Below, one piece after another: positions 1 through 7,015 of a stretch of DNA of 9,199 nt; position 1 is the stretch's first letter, and every line of letters starts with the position of its first letter. The stretch comes from Chloroflexota bacterium (GTDB lineage Bacteria; Chloroflexota; Dehalococcoidia; JACQUE01), in NCBI GenBank assembly GCA_016210425.1, contig JACQUE010000123.1, forward strand, positions 1 to 9,199, read 5' to 3'. The notes beneath the pieces are model-generated. The model worked only from the letters and a program-made list of their open reading frames with translations. It had not been told where the DNA came from and made no database searches. The position numbers and the translations under genes were made by a program.

Positions 1-378
1 GAGCAGAAGAACGCCACCCTGGTACGGGCCTACCTGGGCTACGGTCGTCTGGAGACCCTGCGCCAGTGCGAGGCGGTCAATGCCCTCTACGACCAGCTGT
101 GGGTGTACTACAACCTCTTCCAACCGGTGCTGCACCAGGTGAGCAAGGAGATAGTGGACGGCAAGCTCAGACGGCGGTGGGATCGGGCGCAGACACCCTA
201 CCAGCGGCTGTTGACCAGCGGCGCGCTGACACCTGAGCAAGAAGCCAGGCTGGCGGCACTCTACGCGGCGACGAACCCACGGCGATTGCGGGAGGACATC
301 TACCGAGCCGTCGAACAGCTCTGGCAACAGGCAGATCAACGAAAGGAGGCGGCTGTCTCCGGTAACATTTCTAAATGA
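1..378 (+). CDS. DDE/integrase-type transposase, C-terminal part (5' end outside window)
   Basis: The frame is open from base 1 to a TGA at 376-378 and encodes the last 125 residues of a transposase. The visible part starts EQKNATLVRAYLGYGR and continues with LWVYYNLFQPVLHQVSKE and AQTPYQRLL. This is the pattern that follows the last catalytic Glu in integrase-core (rve) transposases of bacterial insertion sequences. The rest is basic and helical. The enzyme would cut and join the ends of its own element. The coding sequence runs into the first of two terminal repeats (361-380), so the stop lies within the element's right end. The catalytic DDE residues and N-terminal HTH are to the left of the window, so intactness and IS family cannot be judged. 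Confidence 0.82.
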   Translation, partial: EQKNATLVRAYLGYGRLETLRQCEAVNALYDQLWVYYNLFQPVLHQVSKEIVDGKLRRRWDRAQTPYQRLLTSGALTPEQEARLAALYAATNPRRLREDIYRAVEQLWQQADQRKEAAVSGNISK

Positions 379-420
379 GTGAACTACCCCCGCTCGGTAA
401 CATTCTTATATGAGTTGACA
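361..420. repeat. Right end of the insertion sequence with two subterminal repeats
   Basis: Two direct copies of a 20-bp sequence lie 35 bp apart: ggtaacatttctaaatgagt at 361-380 and ggtaacattcttatatgagt at 396-415. They match at 17 of 20 positions. Read inward from the right, the DNA begins TGTCAACTCATATAAGAATG at 420, and a 5'-TG terminus is common for IS ends. The repeats are probably transposase-binding sites. The element boundary at 420 is inferred; the left end and any target-site duplication are not in the window. Confidence 0.65.
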
Positions 421-440
421 CGGGGCTCACGGGCGCGACG

Positions 441-1706
441 TTATGATCTTGATTGAACATGAGCCTTCGGCCCGGTTTCCGGCAACCCGAGACCCACTAA
501 GCCTCGCACGATAGAGGCGGATGCGCAGATCATAAGCGCGAGATGCCAAGAGCCTACCCAACTGTAGAGGCTGCCGGCCAAGACCGATCCTGTCATCGCC
601 CCCACGGGCATGAGCGTGTTTATCAATGATTGTCCTACGGCCACCTCAGAGGGAGCAACGTTCGTCAGCTCATAGGGTATGCTCATGATGGCCGGTGCGC
701 CACTCCAGACCAGGACGCCCCAGAGAAACGCAAGGAGCGCAAGCAGCGGCACTGGGACGGGCAGAAACAAGGTCGCGTACACTAACGGCAGCGTCAGGCC
801 GACCGGCCAGATCAAGGGCTTTCTGCGGCCGAGACGGTCCGACAGCACGCCTGCCCCCAAGGCCCCCACGACGCCTCCCGCAGAGCCGATGCCGGTAATG
901 AGGCCCGCCACCGTGAGGGACAACCCCCGCTCTTCGATAAGATAGGTCGGGTAGAACGTCATGATCGGCAGCCATGACAGGTTGATGGTCAGCATGATGA
1001 CCCCAAGCATCCAGAACTCCTTGCGCCCTCCAACGAGCCTGAGGGAGGATCGTTCCTTGGAGCGAGCCATCGCCTGGCGGTACTGCTCCGTGACCCGCTC
1101 GCGACCTAGAATGAGCCACAGCCCGGCCAGGGCCAAGCTCAGCGCGGCGTAAAAGGCCAAGGTCGGGCGCCAAGAGCCAAATGCTAACAACAGAAAGGGG
1201 GTCAGGATCAGGCCCAAGCCCTGAGCTGTGCTCGAAAGGCCCATTCCCATTCCCATGACCAAGGCTAGTTCTCGACGAGGCACCCATTGCAGGCGCAGCA
1301 GCACTCCGGCTGGCTGGACCCCTAGGTTCCCAGTAGCAAAGAAGACTCTGGCGTAAAAGAAACTGAAGAAGCCGGTCGCAAGTGCCTGGAAAAGGGTAAA
1401 TACGCCTGCGGCGACCTGTGCGACGAAGAGGATCGCTTTGGGTCCGAACCTTACCAAGAAAACCGCTGCCGGAATGGACAGGAGGGCTTGACTCACGTAT
1501 CCGGCGGCCATGAGCCAACCTGCCTGGGCGGCACTGATACCTAAGTCGCTTCGGATGCTGGGCAACATGATCCCCAGGGAGAACTGAGTTAGGCTAAAGG
1601 ACTGCTGGATCAGCCACAGGAACCCTATGATCACCCACCGGTAGCGGGGGTAGCTGTCATCGGCAAGAACAGGGACTCGCGACGTTTCTGCTTGCTCTAT
1701 ATCCAC
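441..1706 (-). CDS. Major facilitator superfamily transporter
   Basis: A 421-residue protein of usual MFS length with about 12 hydrophobic segments in two halves, joined by a charged central loop (about residues 201-230, RERVTEQYRQAMARSKERSS). The MFS loop signature is clear between helices 8 and 9 (GVLSDRLGRRK, about 286-296) and degenerate between helices 2 and 3 (VRFGPK, 85-90). It should sit in the inner membrane and move a small solute, probably with protons. The start is GTG at 1706, preceded by AAAGAGGGG about 2-3 nt upstream, and an extended -10 promoter lies 50 nt upstream. Substrate cannot be read from sequence. The nearby TcuA/TcuB genes make a carboxylate plausible, because tcu loci in enterobacteria include an MFS carrier (TcuC), but the two are separated by phage debris. 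Confidence 0.88.
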   Translation of the reverse strand: MDIEQAETSRVPVLADDSYPRYRWVIIGFLWLIQQSFSLTQFSLGIMLPSIRSDLGISAAQAGWLMAAGYVSQALLSIPAAVFLVRFGPKAILFVAQVAAGVFTLFQALATGFFSFFYARVFFATGNLGVQPAGVLLRLQWVPRRELALVMGMGMGLSSTAQGLGLILTPFLLLAFGSWRPTLAFYAALSLALAGLWLILGRERVTEQYRQAMARSKERSSLRLVGGRKEFWMLGVIMLTINLSWLPIMTFYPTYLIEERGLSLTVAGLITGIGSAGGVVGALGAGVLSDRLGRRKPLIWPVGLTLPLVYATLFLPVPVPLLALLAFLWGVLVWSGAPAIMSIPYELTNVAPSEVAVGQSLINTLMPVGAMTGSVLAGSLYSWVGSWHLALMICASASIVRGLVGLGLPETGPKAHVQSRS

Positions 1707-1755
1707 GGCCCCTCTTTGCTGAGAAAAAAAGCCCTACCCCTGAAAAGGCACGTTC

Positions 1756-1764
1756 ATTGTAACA
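1756..1764 (-). promoter_or_regulatory. Extended -10 promoter for the MFS gene
   Basis: On the minus strand the sequence TGTTACAAT gives an extended -10 (TG-n-TACAAT). The matching -35 region is poor, as is usual for extended -10 promoters. Transcription would begin near 1749, giving a leader of about 40 nt before the GTG at 1706. Confidence 0.5.
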
Positions 1765-1832
1765 CATGCCTCTGCAGACCTTGCTACGCTCGGACGACCA
1801 CTTGTCCGTCATAGCGCTTCCTCGTGGCTGTT

Positions 1833-1991
1833 TCAGAACGCCGCCCGCGCCCGCTCCAGTATAGTCCTAGTATCAGTCACCTGCTTCTCCGTCGGCTCAG
1901 AAAGCTCCACCGGCTCCCCGAATCGCTCCATGTCCTGCGCCAACTCCTTCAGCTTCCCCTTGGCTTCCTCAAGCTCCCGAGCCGGAGATCT
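1833..1991 (-). pseudogene. Orphan C-terminal coding fragment downstream of the ParB-like gene
   Basis: Directly after the ParB-like frame ends, a neighbouring minus-strand frame carries a charged, helical peptide beginning ELEEAKGKLKELAQDMERF (E codon at 1974-1976), ending ERARAAF and a TGA at 1833-1835. It has no start codon with a ribosome site, and its frame is blocked upstream by a stop at 2007-2009. It looks like the tail of a longer protein, either the original C-terminus of the ParB-like gene after a 1-nt frame change or the end of another gene joined by deletion. I do not recognise the family. Confidence 0.45.
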
Positions 1992-2280
1992 TGTTGAGGG
2001 CCAGGTTCAGTAGTCGCGCCTGCTCCAGGGAGAGGTCGACGAAGATGACCGGCACGGTCTTGAAGCCAAGCTTCCGGGCAGCAACGAGGCGCTGGTGGCC
2101 ACCGATGACGACCTTGTCCTCGCGCCTGGCGATGATGGGGTCGATGAGGCCGAACTGCCGCATGCTCCGCGTCAGGCTCTCAAGCTCGCCGTCCGAGATG
2201 CGTCTGGGGTTGGCCGGGTCGGGCCGAAGCTCCCCAATAGGAACTTGCTCTATGGCTAAATGGTGTACGGCTGCTGTCAT
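1969..2280 (-). CDS. ParB/sulfiredoxin-like N-terminal domain protein, probably truncated
   Basis: The 103-residue product has the ParB N-terminal fold pattern: IGELRPDPANPRR (about 15-27), a middle QFGLIDPIIARR segment, then IGGHQRLVAARKLG (about 58-71), which contains the nucleotide/DNA-backbone contact motif of the family. LNLALNKIS near the end normally opens a longer C-terminal region, but here a TGA follows within eight residues. The ATG at 2280 is preceded by GAGGAGGGA and overlaps the upstream terminase stop by one base (TGATG), so the two were translationally coupled. In phages such single-domain ParB-like proteins lie next to terminase genes. The early stop and the open neighbouring frame suggest a frameshift or deletion, so function is doubtful. 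Confidence 0.7.
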   Translation of the reverse strand: MTAAVHHLAIEQVPIGELRPDPANPRRISDGELESLTRSMRQFGLIDPIIARREDKVVIGGHQRLVAARKLGFKTVPVIFVDLSLEQARLLNLALNKISGSGA

Positions 2281-2573
2281 CAGTCCCTCCTCTGCGGGCT
2301 CTTGCCTGCCAGGAACAGCTCAAACTCGTCAGGCTCCTCCTCCGGCGAGGGCAGCGCCAACCGCAGGCGGGCCGCCGGCGTGAGTCCGAACTCCGCTCCG
2401 AGCTCTCGCATTTCGTCCAGCATCACACGGGCTATCGCCACCTCCGGCCTCTGCCGCACCCTGCCCCCCCCGTCGAGGTAGTGCGTCCCGTGGAGCTCCA
2501 GCGTCTCCTTGCACTCCCGCCGCCAGGCGTATGTCTCGCAATAGCCGGCAAAGAGGAGGGCCGCACCTGTGAC
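2280..2573 (-). pseudogene. Phage terminase small subunit, P27-type, 5'-truncated
   Basis: A minus-strand frame ending with TGA at 2280-2282 reads from about VTGAALLFAGYCETYAWRRE through RQRPEVAIARVMLDEMREL and AEFGLTPAARLRLALP to LAGKSPQRRD. This is the C-terminal half of a P27-family terminase small subunit, which recognises phage DNA for packaging; the RQ-x-PEVAIAR and EFGLTPAAR blocks are characteristic. The N-terminal half is missing, and the reading frame breaks near 2573 into a zinc-ribbon fragment in another frame. The stop overlaps the ParB-like start by one base, as in an intact phage operon. About 97 residues remain, against roughly 120-160 in intact members. Confidence 0.7.
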
Positions 2574-2661
2574 AACAGTACACTTTGTTCTCTGTGTCCG
2601 GATTCAGCCTCTGCAACTCGCTGACTTCTATTCCCTGGCAGCGTGGACAGCTTTCAGTCAT
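2560..2661 (-). pseudogene. Zinc-ribbon protein, N-terminal fragment
   Basis: From ATG 2661 the frame reads MTESCPRCQG, then LNPDTENKVYCCHRCG. CPRC and CHRC make a four-cysteine zinc ribbon (C5, C8 and a second pair near 30-33). A GTGAGG site lies about 8 nt upstream of the ATG. After the second Cys pair the reading frame runs into shadow sequence of the terminase gene, so the protein is cut and joined out of frame to the terminase remnant. The continuation in this frame to 2329 is proline/glycine/arginine-rich and is not credible coding. Small zinc ribbons like this occur beside phage packaging genes. Confidence 0.55.
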
Positions 2662-2676
2662 CAGATAGCCTCACAA

Positions 2677-2727
2677 AACAAAAAGAGCGAGAGGGCACAG
2701 CCGGGGCATGCCTCCCGCTCTTTTGTT
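2677..2727 (-). terminator. Rho-independent terminator, possibly bidirectional
   Basis: The left arm at 2677-2694 and the right arm at 2711-2727 pair over about 16 bp with one bulge and one mismatch, around a loop of about 16 nt. On the minus strand the stem ends CTCTTTTTGTTTTG; on the plus strand it ends CTCTTTTGTTC. Placed 57 nt after the HTH gene, it most likely ends that minus-strand transcript. Confidence 0.7.
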
Positions 2728-2783
2728 CTGAACCCAGTATATTTACAGACCCAGGTAACGTCAACGTCCCTTAGTTCTTGCCG

Positions 2784-3107
2784 TCATGGAGCTACGGCAC
2801 CGAGGACTTGGGTCACCCGGGCGCGTGAGACCCCTTGCAGGCGCGCCAGCGCTGCGCGGCTTGGGACGGCTCCCGACTCAAGAAGAGCTTGCCAGGAGGT
2901 TGCGAGGTTCTGCAGGCTTCTTCTGGCAGCCGCCTTGCGATGCGACCAACTGAAAAGACTGGCTAGACGAACTGGGAAGGATTGGCGGATGACGCTCTGG
3001 GACACAAATCCGGGGAGCCAGTTTGGTGGCTCAAAGCGTGAACGGCTTAGAGCCGTCTCCATTTCTGGGACCTGCGCCACCTCCGTTCCATAAAGCTCCA
3101 GCAGCAT
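2784..3107 (-). CDS. Small helix-turn-helix protein
   Basis: The 107-residue product from ATG 3107 begins MLLELYGTEVAQVPEME. It has a conserved-looking middle (WLPGFVSQSVIRQSFPVRLA, then LFSWSHRKAAARRSLQNLA) and ends in a helix-turn-helix, SRAALARLQGVSRARVTQVL (about 83-102). The HTH is of the kind seen in small DNA-binding proteins carried with recombinases and phages. The start is uncertain: the frame is open upstream to 3257, but residues there look like non-coding arginine/serine-rich sequence, and only a weak GAGCGGCGG lies before 3107. A terminator follows at 2677-2727. The lone HTH next to phage debris suggests a mobile-element regulator; no specific function can be assigned. Confidence 0.6.
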   Translation of the reverse strand: MLLELYGTEVAQVPEMETALSRSRFEPPNWLPGFVSQSVIRQSFPVRLASLFSWSHRKAAARRSLQNLATSWQALLESGAVPSRAALARLQGVSRARVTQVLGAVAP

Positions 3108-3290
3108 CCGCCGCTCAGGGCTCCGGTTGCCGGAGACGGGGCTGAAGGCAGACCGGCTTGCCGAGACGGCCCCTTCGCGTCCCTGAACCTCCCCGCCATC
3201 TCTCGCACTATTCGCACATCGTCTGTCCCAAGGGCCGACAACGGAGGGATGGCCCACTCAGAGTTCGGAGATGCAGACCTTCTGTGTTCC

Positions 3291-4088
3291 CTAAGGCAGC
3301 ACGGCCCGTCCGGCACCGCCGCCGGCGCTGATGACCTCGCCGGTGATTGCCCCTGCCTTGGGGGAAGCCAGGAAGGCCACGACCCAGGCAACATCTTGAG
3401 CATCGACGATACGACGGATGGGGTTCCCCTGGGCCATCTCTCTTTCGATCTCTTCCACGGTCGTGCCTCGCTCTTGGGCGCGGGCGGCCAGCATCTGGTC
3501 GAGATACTCAGTGCGGGTGGAACCGGGATGCACCACGTTGACGGTAATGCCGAACGGACCCAACTCTTCGGCAAGGGTCTTGCTCATGTGTACGATGGCG
3601 ATGTTGCGAGCGCCGGTGCTGTAGGCTCCTGGCTGTCGGGCCGAGAGCCCACCCACATTGATGATCCTCCCCCATCCCTGGCTCTGCATGTGAGGTGCTG
3701 CCGCACGGGCACAGCGCAGATAACCCAGGAACTTCACATTCAGGTCCTCAAGCATGAGTTCGTCGCGAACGGTGGGTAGAGGGCCAGTGGCCAGGCCGCC
3801 TGGCTTGCCAGCGTTGTTTATCAGGATGTCCAGGCGGCCAAAAGCAGCTACCGTCGCCTGCACCAGTCGTTCTACCTCGTCAGTCCGCGACACATCCGCG
3901 ACGATAGGGAGCACCTTACGCCCTGTCTGATTGCGGATATCGCCGGCTGCGGCCTCCAAAGGCTCCTCCTGCCGGGCGCAGATGGCAATGTCGGCTCCCT
4001 CTCGGGCCAAGGCCAAAGCAATGGCTTTGCCGATCCCTTTGCTGCCGCCCGTTACCAGGGCTACCCTTTCCAGTAACTCCAGGTCCAT
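3291..4088 (-). CDS. Short-chain dehydrogenase/reductase (SDR) with altered active site
   Basis: A 265-residue protein of classical SDR length. The cofactor motif TGGSKGIG is at 13-20, the ADP-binding D-V pair at 65-66, NNAG at 91-94 and the structural/catalytic Asn at N117. The active site differs from the Ser-Tyr-Lys pattern: where IN-(I/V)-SS is normal, the protein has IINVGGLSAR (142-151), and after Y156 the Lys at +4 is Ala (YSTGAR, A160) with Arg at +5. The substrate-side loop NVVHPGSTRTE (184-194) is well conserved. The ATG at 4088 has AAAGGGAG upstream, and a TATAAT box lies about 37 nt away. It is transcribed divergently from tcuAB across a shared control region, so it may act on the same or a related acid. 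Substrate is unknown. Confidence 0.87.
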   Translation of the reverse strand: MDLELLERVALVTGGSKGIGKAIALALAREGADIAICARQEEPLEAAAGDIRNQTGRKVLPIVADVSRTDEVERLVQATVAAFGRLDILINNAGKPGGLATGPLPTVRDELMLEDLNVKFLGYLRCARAAAPHMQSQGWGRIINVGGLSARQPGAYSTGARNIAIVHMSKTLAEELGPFGITVNVVHPGSTRTEYLDQMLAARAQERGTTVEEIEREMAQGNPIRRIVDAQDVAWVVAFLASPKAGAITGEVISAGGGAGRAVLP

Positions 4089-4124
4089 GGACGCTCCCTT
4101 TCTCCAGCGTATTCACTGGGGTCT

Positions 4125-4130
4125 ATTATA
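4125..4130 (-). promoter_or_regulatory. -10 box for the SDR gene
   Basis: A perfect TATAAT on the minus strand lies 37 nt upstream of the SDR ATG. The -35 position (about 4148-4153, GACGCA) is weak, which suggests help from an activator. Confidence 0.5.
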
Positions 4131-4312
4131 ACGGACTTTGCCCGCTCTGCGTCGGGAGAGGCGTTTGACGGAAGACTGGCATCTAGAGCAGTCTCCATTG
4201 CCTACGTCGTTAACCCACATCGTTCTTAGCCCAGGAGGCTGGATAGTTCTTGCGCTAAGTGGGGGCGTGGCCCGAACGCACGCCGGTCTGAGACGAGCCG
4301 TGGGCCATCAAA

Positions 4313-4330
4313 CACCATGTGATGATGGTG
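4313..4330. promoter_or_regulatory. Palindromic operator candidate upstream of tcuA
   Basis: CACCAT at 4313-4318 and ATGGTG at 4325-4330 form a perfect 6-bp inverted repeat around a 6-nt centre. Its right arm overlaps the expected -35 position of the tcuA promoter (4328-4333). A dimeric regulator could bind here; none is encoded nearby in the window. Confidence 0.4.
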
Positions 4331-4350
4331 CGTCGGCCACCAAAGAATCC

Positions 4351-4356
4351 TATAAT
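4351..4356 (+). promoter_or_regulatory. -10 box of the tcuAB operon
   Basis: A perfect TATAAT ends about 40 nt before the GTG start at 4396, giving a leader of about 33 nt. The -35 hexamer at a 17-nt spacing (GTGCGT) is poor. The position of this box is the main reason for rejecting starts upstream of 4396. Confidence 0.55.
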
Positions 4357-4395
4357 AGGGCGAACCTGTGGCTGTCAAGGAGAGACGAGGGCGTC

Positions 4396-5796
4396 GTGGG
4401 ATCACAGAAGGATATGCTTGATGTCATTGTGGTCGGAGCCGGCAACGCCGGGCTTGTCGCCGCGATATCGGCGAAGCACCACGCGGCTCGTGTCCTCCTG
4501 TTGGAGAGGTCCCCCGAGTGGATTCGGGGCGGCAACAGCCGCCACACCCGCGACATCCGCTACCCCCACGGCGCCGAGGACCCTTACACCGCTGGTGTCT
4601 ACTCGGAAGAGGAGTTGCTGGACGACCTCCTGCGAGTCGGAGGCTCGCGCGTCAATATGGAGCTGGCGCGCCTATGCGTCCGAGAGTCGGCTAACGTCGT
4701 GTCCTGGATGTCCGAGCACGGCGTCAAGTGGCAGCAGCCGCTTAAGGGGACGTTGCACCTGAGTAGGACGAACGGCTTTTTCCTGGGTGGGGGCAAGGCG
4801 CTCGTGAATGCCTACTTCAAGACGGCTCAGCGGATGGGAGTCGAGGTGCGGTACGAGGCGAGCGTGGAGGAGCTGATTATCGATGGCCAGTCGGTCCGGG
4901 GCGTGATTGTCGAGCGCCACGGCGAGCGGCGGACTCTCTGGGCAAGAGCCGTTATCTTAGCTAGCGGCGGCTTCGAGGCGAACGTCGAGTGGCTCCGGGA
5001 GTGCTGGGGGACGGCTGTAGACAACTTCGTGGTCCGCGGCACGCCGTACAACGACGGCCGGCCCTTGGCGGCCCTTCTGCGGGCGGGCGCGATGCCGGTG
5101 GGCGACCCGAAGGCAGCCCACGCCGTCTCCGTCGACGCACGAGCGCCGAAGTTCGATGGCGGCATCGTGACCAGGCTGGACTCCATCCCCTTCGGGATCG
5201 TCGTTAACAAGCACTGCCAGCGCTTCTACGACGAAGGGGAAGAAATCTGGCCCAAGCGCTACGCAATCTGGGGTGGCCTGATCGCTGAGCAGCCCGACCA
5301 GATCGCCTATTCGATCTTCGACTCCCGAATGCTGGGCGAATTCCTGCCCTCCTTGTACAGGCCGTTTCAAGCTCAGACATTCCCTGAGCTAGCCGCTGCC
5401 CTCGGCCTCGATGCCGAGGCCCTCACCGCGACACTGGAAGAGTACAACCGCCACGTGTCGCGCGAGGGCAGCTTCAACCCGGCCATCCTGGACAACTGCA
5501 GCACCAGGGGGCTCGATCCCCCTAAGACCCACTGGGCGATGCCCATCGAGGTGCCACCCTTCTACGGCTATCCCCTGCGGCCCGGGATCACCTTCACGTA
5601 TCTGGGGCTCGCAGTAGACGAGACGACGCGTGTCCAGATGAGGGCGGGAGCGCCCTTTGCCAATTTGTATGCCGCCGGCGAGATCATGTCCGGAAACATC
5701 TTAACGCGTGGTTACTTAGGAGGCTTTGGCCTCACCATTGGCACTGTTTTCGGCAGGATCGCCGGGAAAGAGGCTGCAAAGCATGCCGCCCGATGA
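4396..5796 (+). CDS. tcuA: FAD-dependent tricarballylate dehydrogenase-like flavoprotein
   Basis: A 466-residue soluble flavoprotein of the fumarate reductase/succinate dehydrogenase family. An N-terminal Rossmann motif (GAGNAG, 14-19, with acidic E37 for the ribose) binds FAD. The block RGGNSRHTRDIR (44-55) is typical of TcuA. ASGGFEAN (189-196), FGIVVNKHCQRFYDE (266-280) and the C-terminal AAGEIMSGNILTRGYLGGFG (426-445) complete the family pattern. TcuA of Salmonella oxidises tricarballylate to cis-aconitate; here the substrate may be that or a related polycarboxylate. GTG at 4396 is chosen because GAGGG lies 4 nt upstream; ATG at 4414 is the alternative but has its AGAAGGA only 1 nt away. 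The gene overlaps tcuB by 14 nt. No signal peptide is seen, so it acts in the cytoplasm at the membrane. Confidence 0.9.
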   Translation: MGSQKDMLDVIVVGAGNAGLVAAISAKHHAARVLLLERSPEWIRGGNSRHTRDIRYPHGAEDPYTAGVYSEEELLDDLLRVGGSRVNMELARLCVRESANVVSWMSEHGVKWQQPLKGTLHLSRTNGFFLGGGKALVNAYFKTAQRMGVEVRYEASVEELIIDGQSVRGVIVERHGERRTLWARAVILASGGFEANVEWLRECWGTAVDNFVVRGTPYNDGRPLAALLRAGAMPVGDPKAAHAVSVDARAPKFDGGIVTRLDSIPFGIVVNKHCQRFYDEGEEIWPKRYAIWGGLIAEQPDQIAYSIFDSRMLGEFLPSLYRPFQAQTFPELAAALGLDAEALTATLEEYNRHVSREGSFNPAILDNCSTRGLDPPKTHWAMPIEVPPFYGYPLRPGITFTYLGLAVDETTRVQMRAGAPFANLYAAGEIMSGNILTRGYLGGFGLTIGTVFGRIAGKEAAKHAAR

Positions 5797-6886
5797 TCTC
5801 GTCGAAAAAGCCATTTGGCAGCTCGAAGTCTGTAACGCCTGCCGCTACTGTGAGGGCTACTGTGCGGTGTTCCCGGCGATGGAGCGGCGCCAAAGGTTGA
5901 CGGAGCCAGATGTCTACTACCTGGCCAACCTCTGCCACGACTGCCGCCCGTGCTACTACGCCTGCATGTACGCGCCACCCCACGAGTTTGCCGTCAATAT
6001 CCCCCAGACCTTCTCCGAGGTCCGGCGACGTACTTATAGCCGCTACGCTCTGCCCGGTGGGTTCACCGGCCTCACTGGGACCAACTTCCGGCTATTGGCT
6101 ATGGTTGCAGCCCTTAGTCTGCTCTTCTTCGGGGCCGTGGTAGCGCTGACCAGCGACCCCGCGGGGATCTTCTCTGTTCACGACGGGCCGGGGGCCTTCG
6201 AGGAGGTCATCCCATATGCGGCCATGTTTCTGCCGGCGGTCCTAATGGCGCTCTACGCCGTGGTGGCCATCGTCATCGGGGTTGTCAGGTTCTGGGGAGA
6301 GACCCGCGGCCCGCTGCGCGATCTTTTCGATCTGCGGGCCCTGGTCGGAGCAGGTGCCGATGCGCTCACTGTGCGCTTCATGCAGGGCGGCGAGGACAAC
6401 GGCTGCTACTACCCTGGTGAGGGGGCGTCCAAGTCCCGCTGGCTGCTGCATTTGCTCGTATTCTGGGGGTTCATCTTCGCGTTCATCGCCACATCGATCG
6501 CCTTTGTCTATCAGGACATCTTGGGCACACCCGCCCCATATCCGATCCTGAGCCTTCCGGTCATGTTCGGCAGTGTCGGAGGCATCGGCATGATCGTGGG
6601 TGCAACCGGGCTGGTCTACTTGAAATGGCGGAGCGATCCGGCTCCGAGTGACCAAGTCAGCGCGGCGATGGACTACAGTTTCCTTGCGGTCTTGGACCTC
6701 GCGGCGATCACCGGCATGCTCCTCCTGGGCCTGCGGGGCACCCCGGCGATGGGCTCTCTGCTGATCATCCATCTGGCGATGGTGTTCGCTTTGTTCGTGA
6801 CCGCGCCGTACGGCAAACTTGCCCACTTCGTCTATCGATATTTGGCGCTAGTGCAGAACAGGATAGAGGCCCGGCAACAGCCATGA
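5783..6886 (+). CDS. tcuB: TcuB-like membrane iron-sulfur protein
   Basis: A 367-residue protein with an N-terminal ferredoxin-like part and a membrane C-terminus. Two cysteine clusters, C17-x2-C20-x2-C23-x3-C27 and C51-x2-C54-x2-C57-x3-C61, should bind two 4Fe-4S centres. About six hydrophobic helices follow (near 104-124, 143-168, 219-244, 258-280, 298-318, 324-341), with His223, His330 and His348 as possible haem ligands. In the known pair, TcuB takes electrons from the reduced FAD of TcuA and feeds them to the membrane quinone pool. ATG 5783 lies inside the end of tcuA and has AGAGG about 9 nt upstream, indicating coupled translation. The length matches known TcuB proteins. Confidence 0.9.
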   Translation: MPPDDLVEKAIWQLEVCNACRYCEGYCAVFPAMERRQRLTEPDVYYLANLCHDCRPCYYACMYAPPHEFAVNIPQTFSEVRRRTYSRYALPGGFTGLTGTNFRLLAMVAALSLLFFGAVVALTSDPAGIFSVHDGPGAFEEVIPYAAMFLPAVLMALYAVVAIVIGVVRFWGETRGPLRDLFDLRALVGAGADALTVRFMQGGEDNGCYYPGEGASKSRWLLHLLVFWGFIFAFIATSIAFVYQDILGTPAPYPILSLPVMFGSVGGIGMIVGATGLVYLKWRSDPAPSDQVSAAMDYSFLAVLDLAAITGMLLLGLRGTPAMGSLLIIHLAMVFALFVTAPYGKLAHFVYRYLALVQNRIEARQQP

Positions 6887-7015
6887 GCCGATGGTGGCGG
6901 CGGAAGCCCAACTTGCTAGTGATCGGCATTTCGTGGCGAATACGAGTGGGTAACACCTTGGCACGAGACTGGGTGGAGGGTTGGCATCCCCTAGGGCCCG
7001 ACAATTCCAGGTCGA

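Larger units (their letters stand above)
4089..4395. other. Divergent intergenic region between the SDR and tcuA
   Basis: This 307-nt stretch holds a minus-strand -10 box (4125-4130), a palindrome (4313-4330) and a plus-strand -10 box (4351-4356). An open plus frame extends from 4138 into tcuA, but its peptide shows no similarity to flavoprotein N-termini and lies upstream of the promoter, so I read it as non-coding. No gene is seen between 4131 and 4312. Confidence 0.6.

Noticed and set aside
670..1518. Long minus-strand open frame inside the MFS gene
   Set aside because: It lies entirely within the MFS coding sequence on the same strand in another frame, and its Arg/Gly/Pro/Ser-rich product has no helices or motifs. 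It is a shadow of the MFS gene.
2569..3093. Plus-strand frame of 174 codons across the terminator and HTH gene
   Set aside because: It crosses the terminator hairpin and runs antisense to the HTH gene, with an implausible composition.
3047..3574. Minus-strand frame overlapping the SDR and HTH genes
   Set aside because: Most of it is an out-of-frame reading of the SDR. A short piece between the genes (VRIVREMAGRFRDAKG) looks slightly protein-like, but nothing supports a separate gene.
4138..4395. N-terminal extension of TcuA to 4138
   Set aside because: The FAD-binding motif normally lies within the first 20 residues, the extension has no protein-like pattern, and a TATAAT box at 4351 would leave it untranscribed.
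6242..6826. Minus-strand open frame opposite tcuB
   Set aside because: It is antisense to the membrane part of tcuB; its charged, His/Asp/Glu-rich composition is what the complement of hydrophobic codons gives.
6887..7015. Possible terminator between tcuB and the cassette
   Set aside because: A 6-bp GCCGAT/ATCGGC pair and a CCCTAGGG palindrome are present, but the loop is too large for the first and neither has a T-run, so no terminator can be supported.
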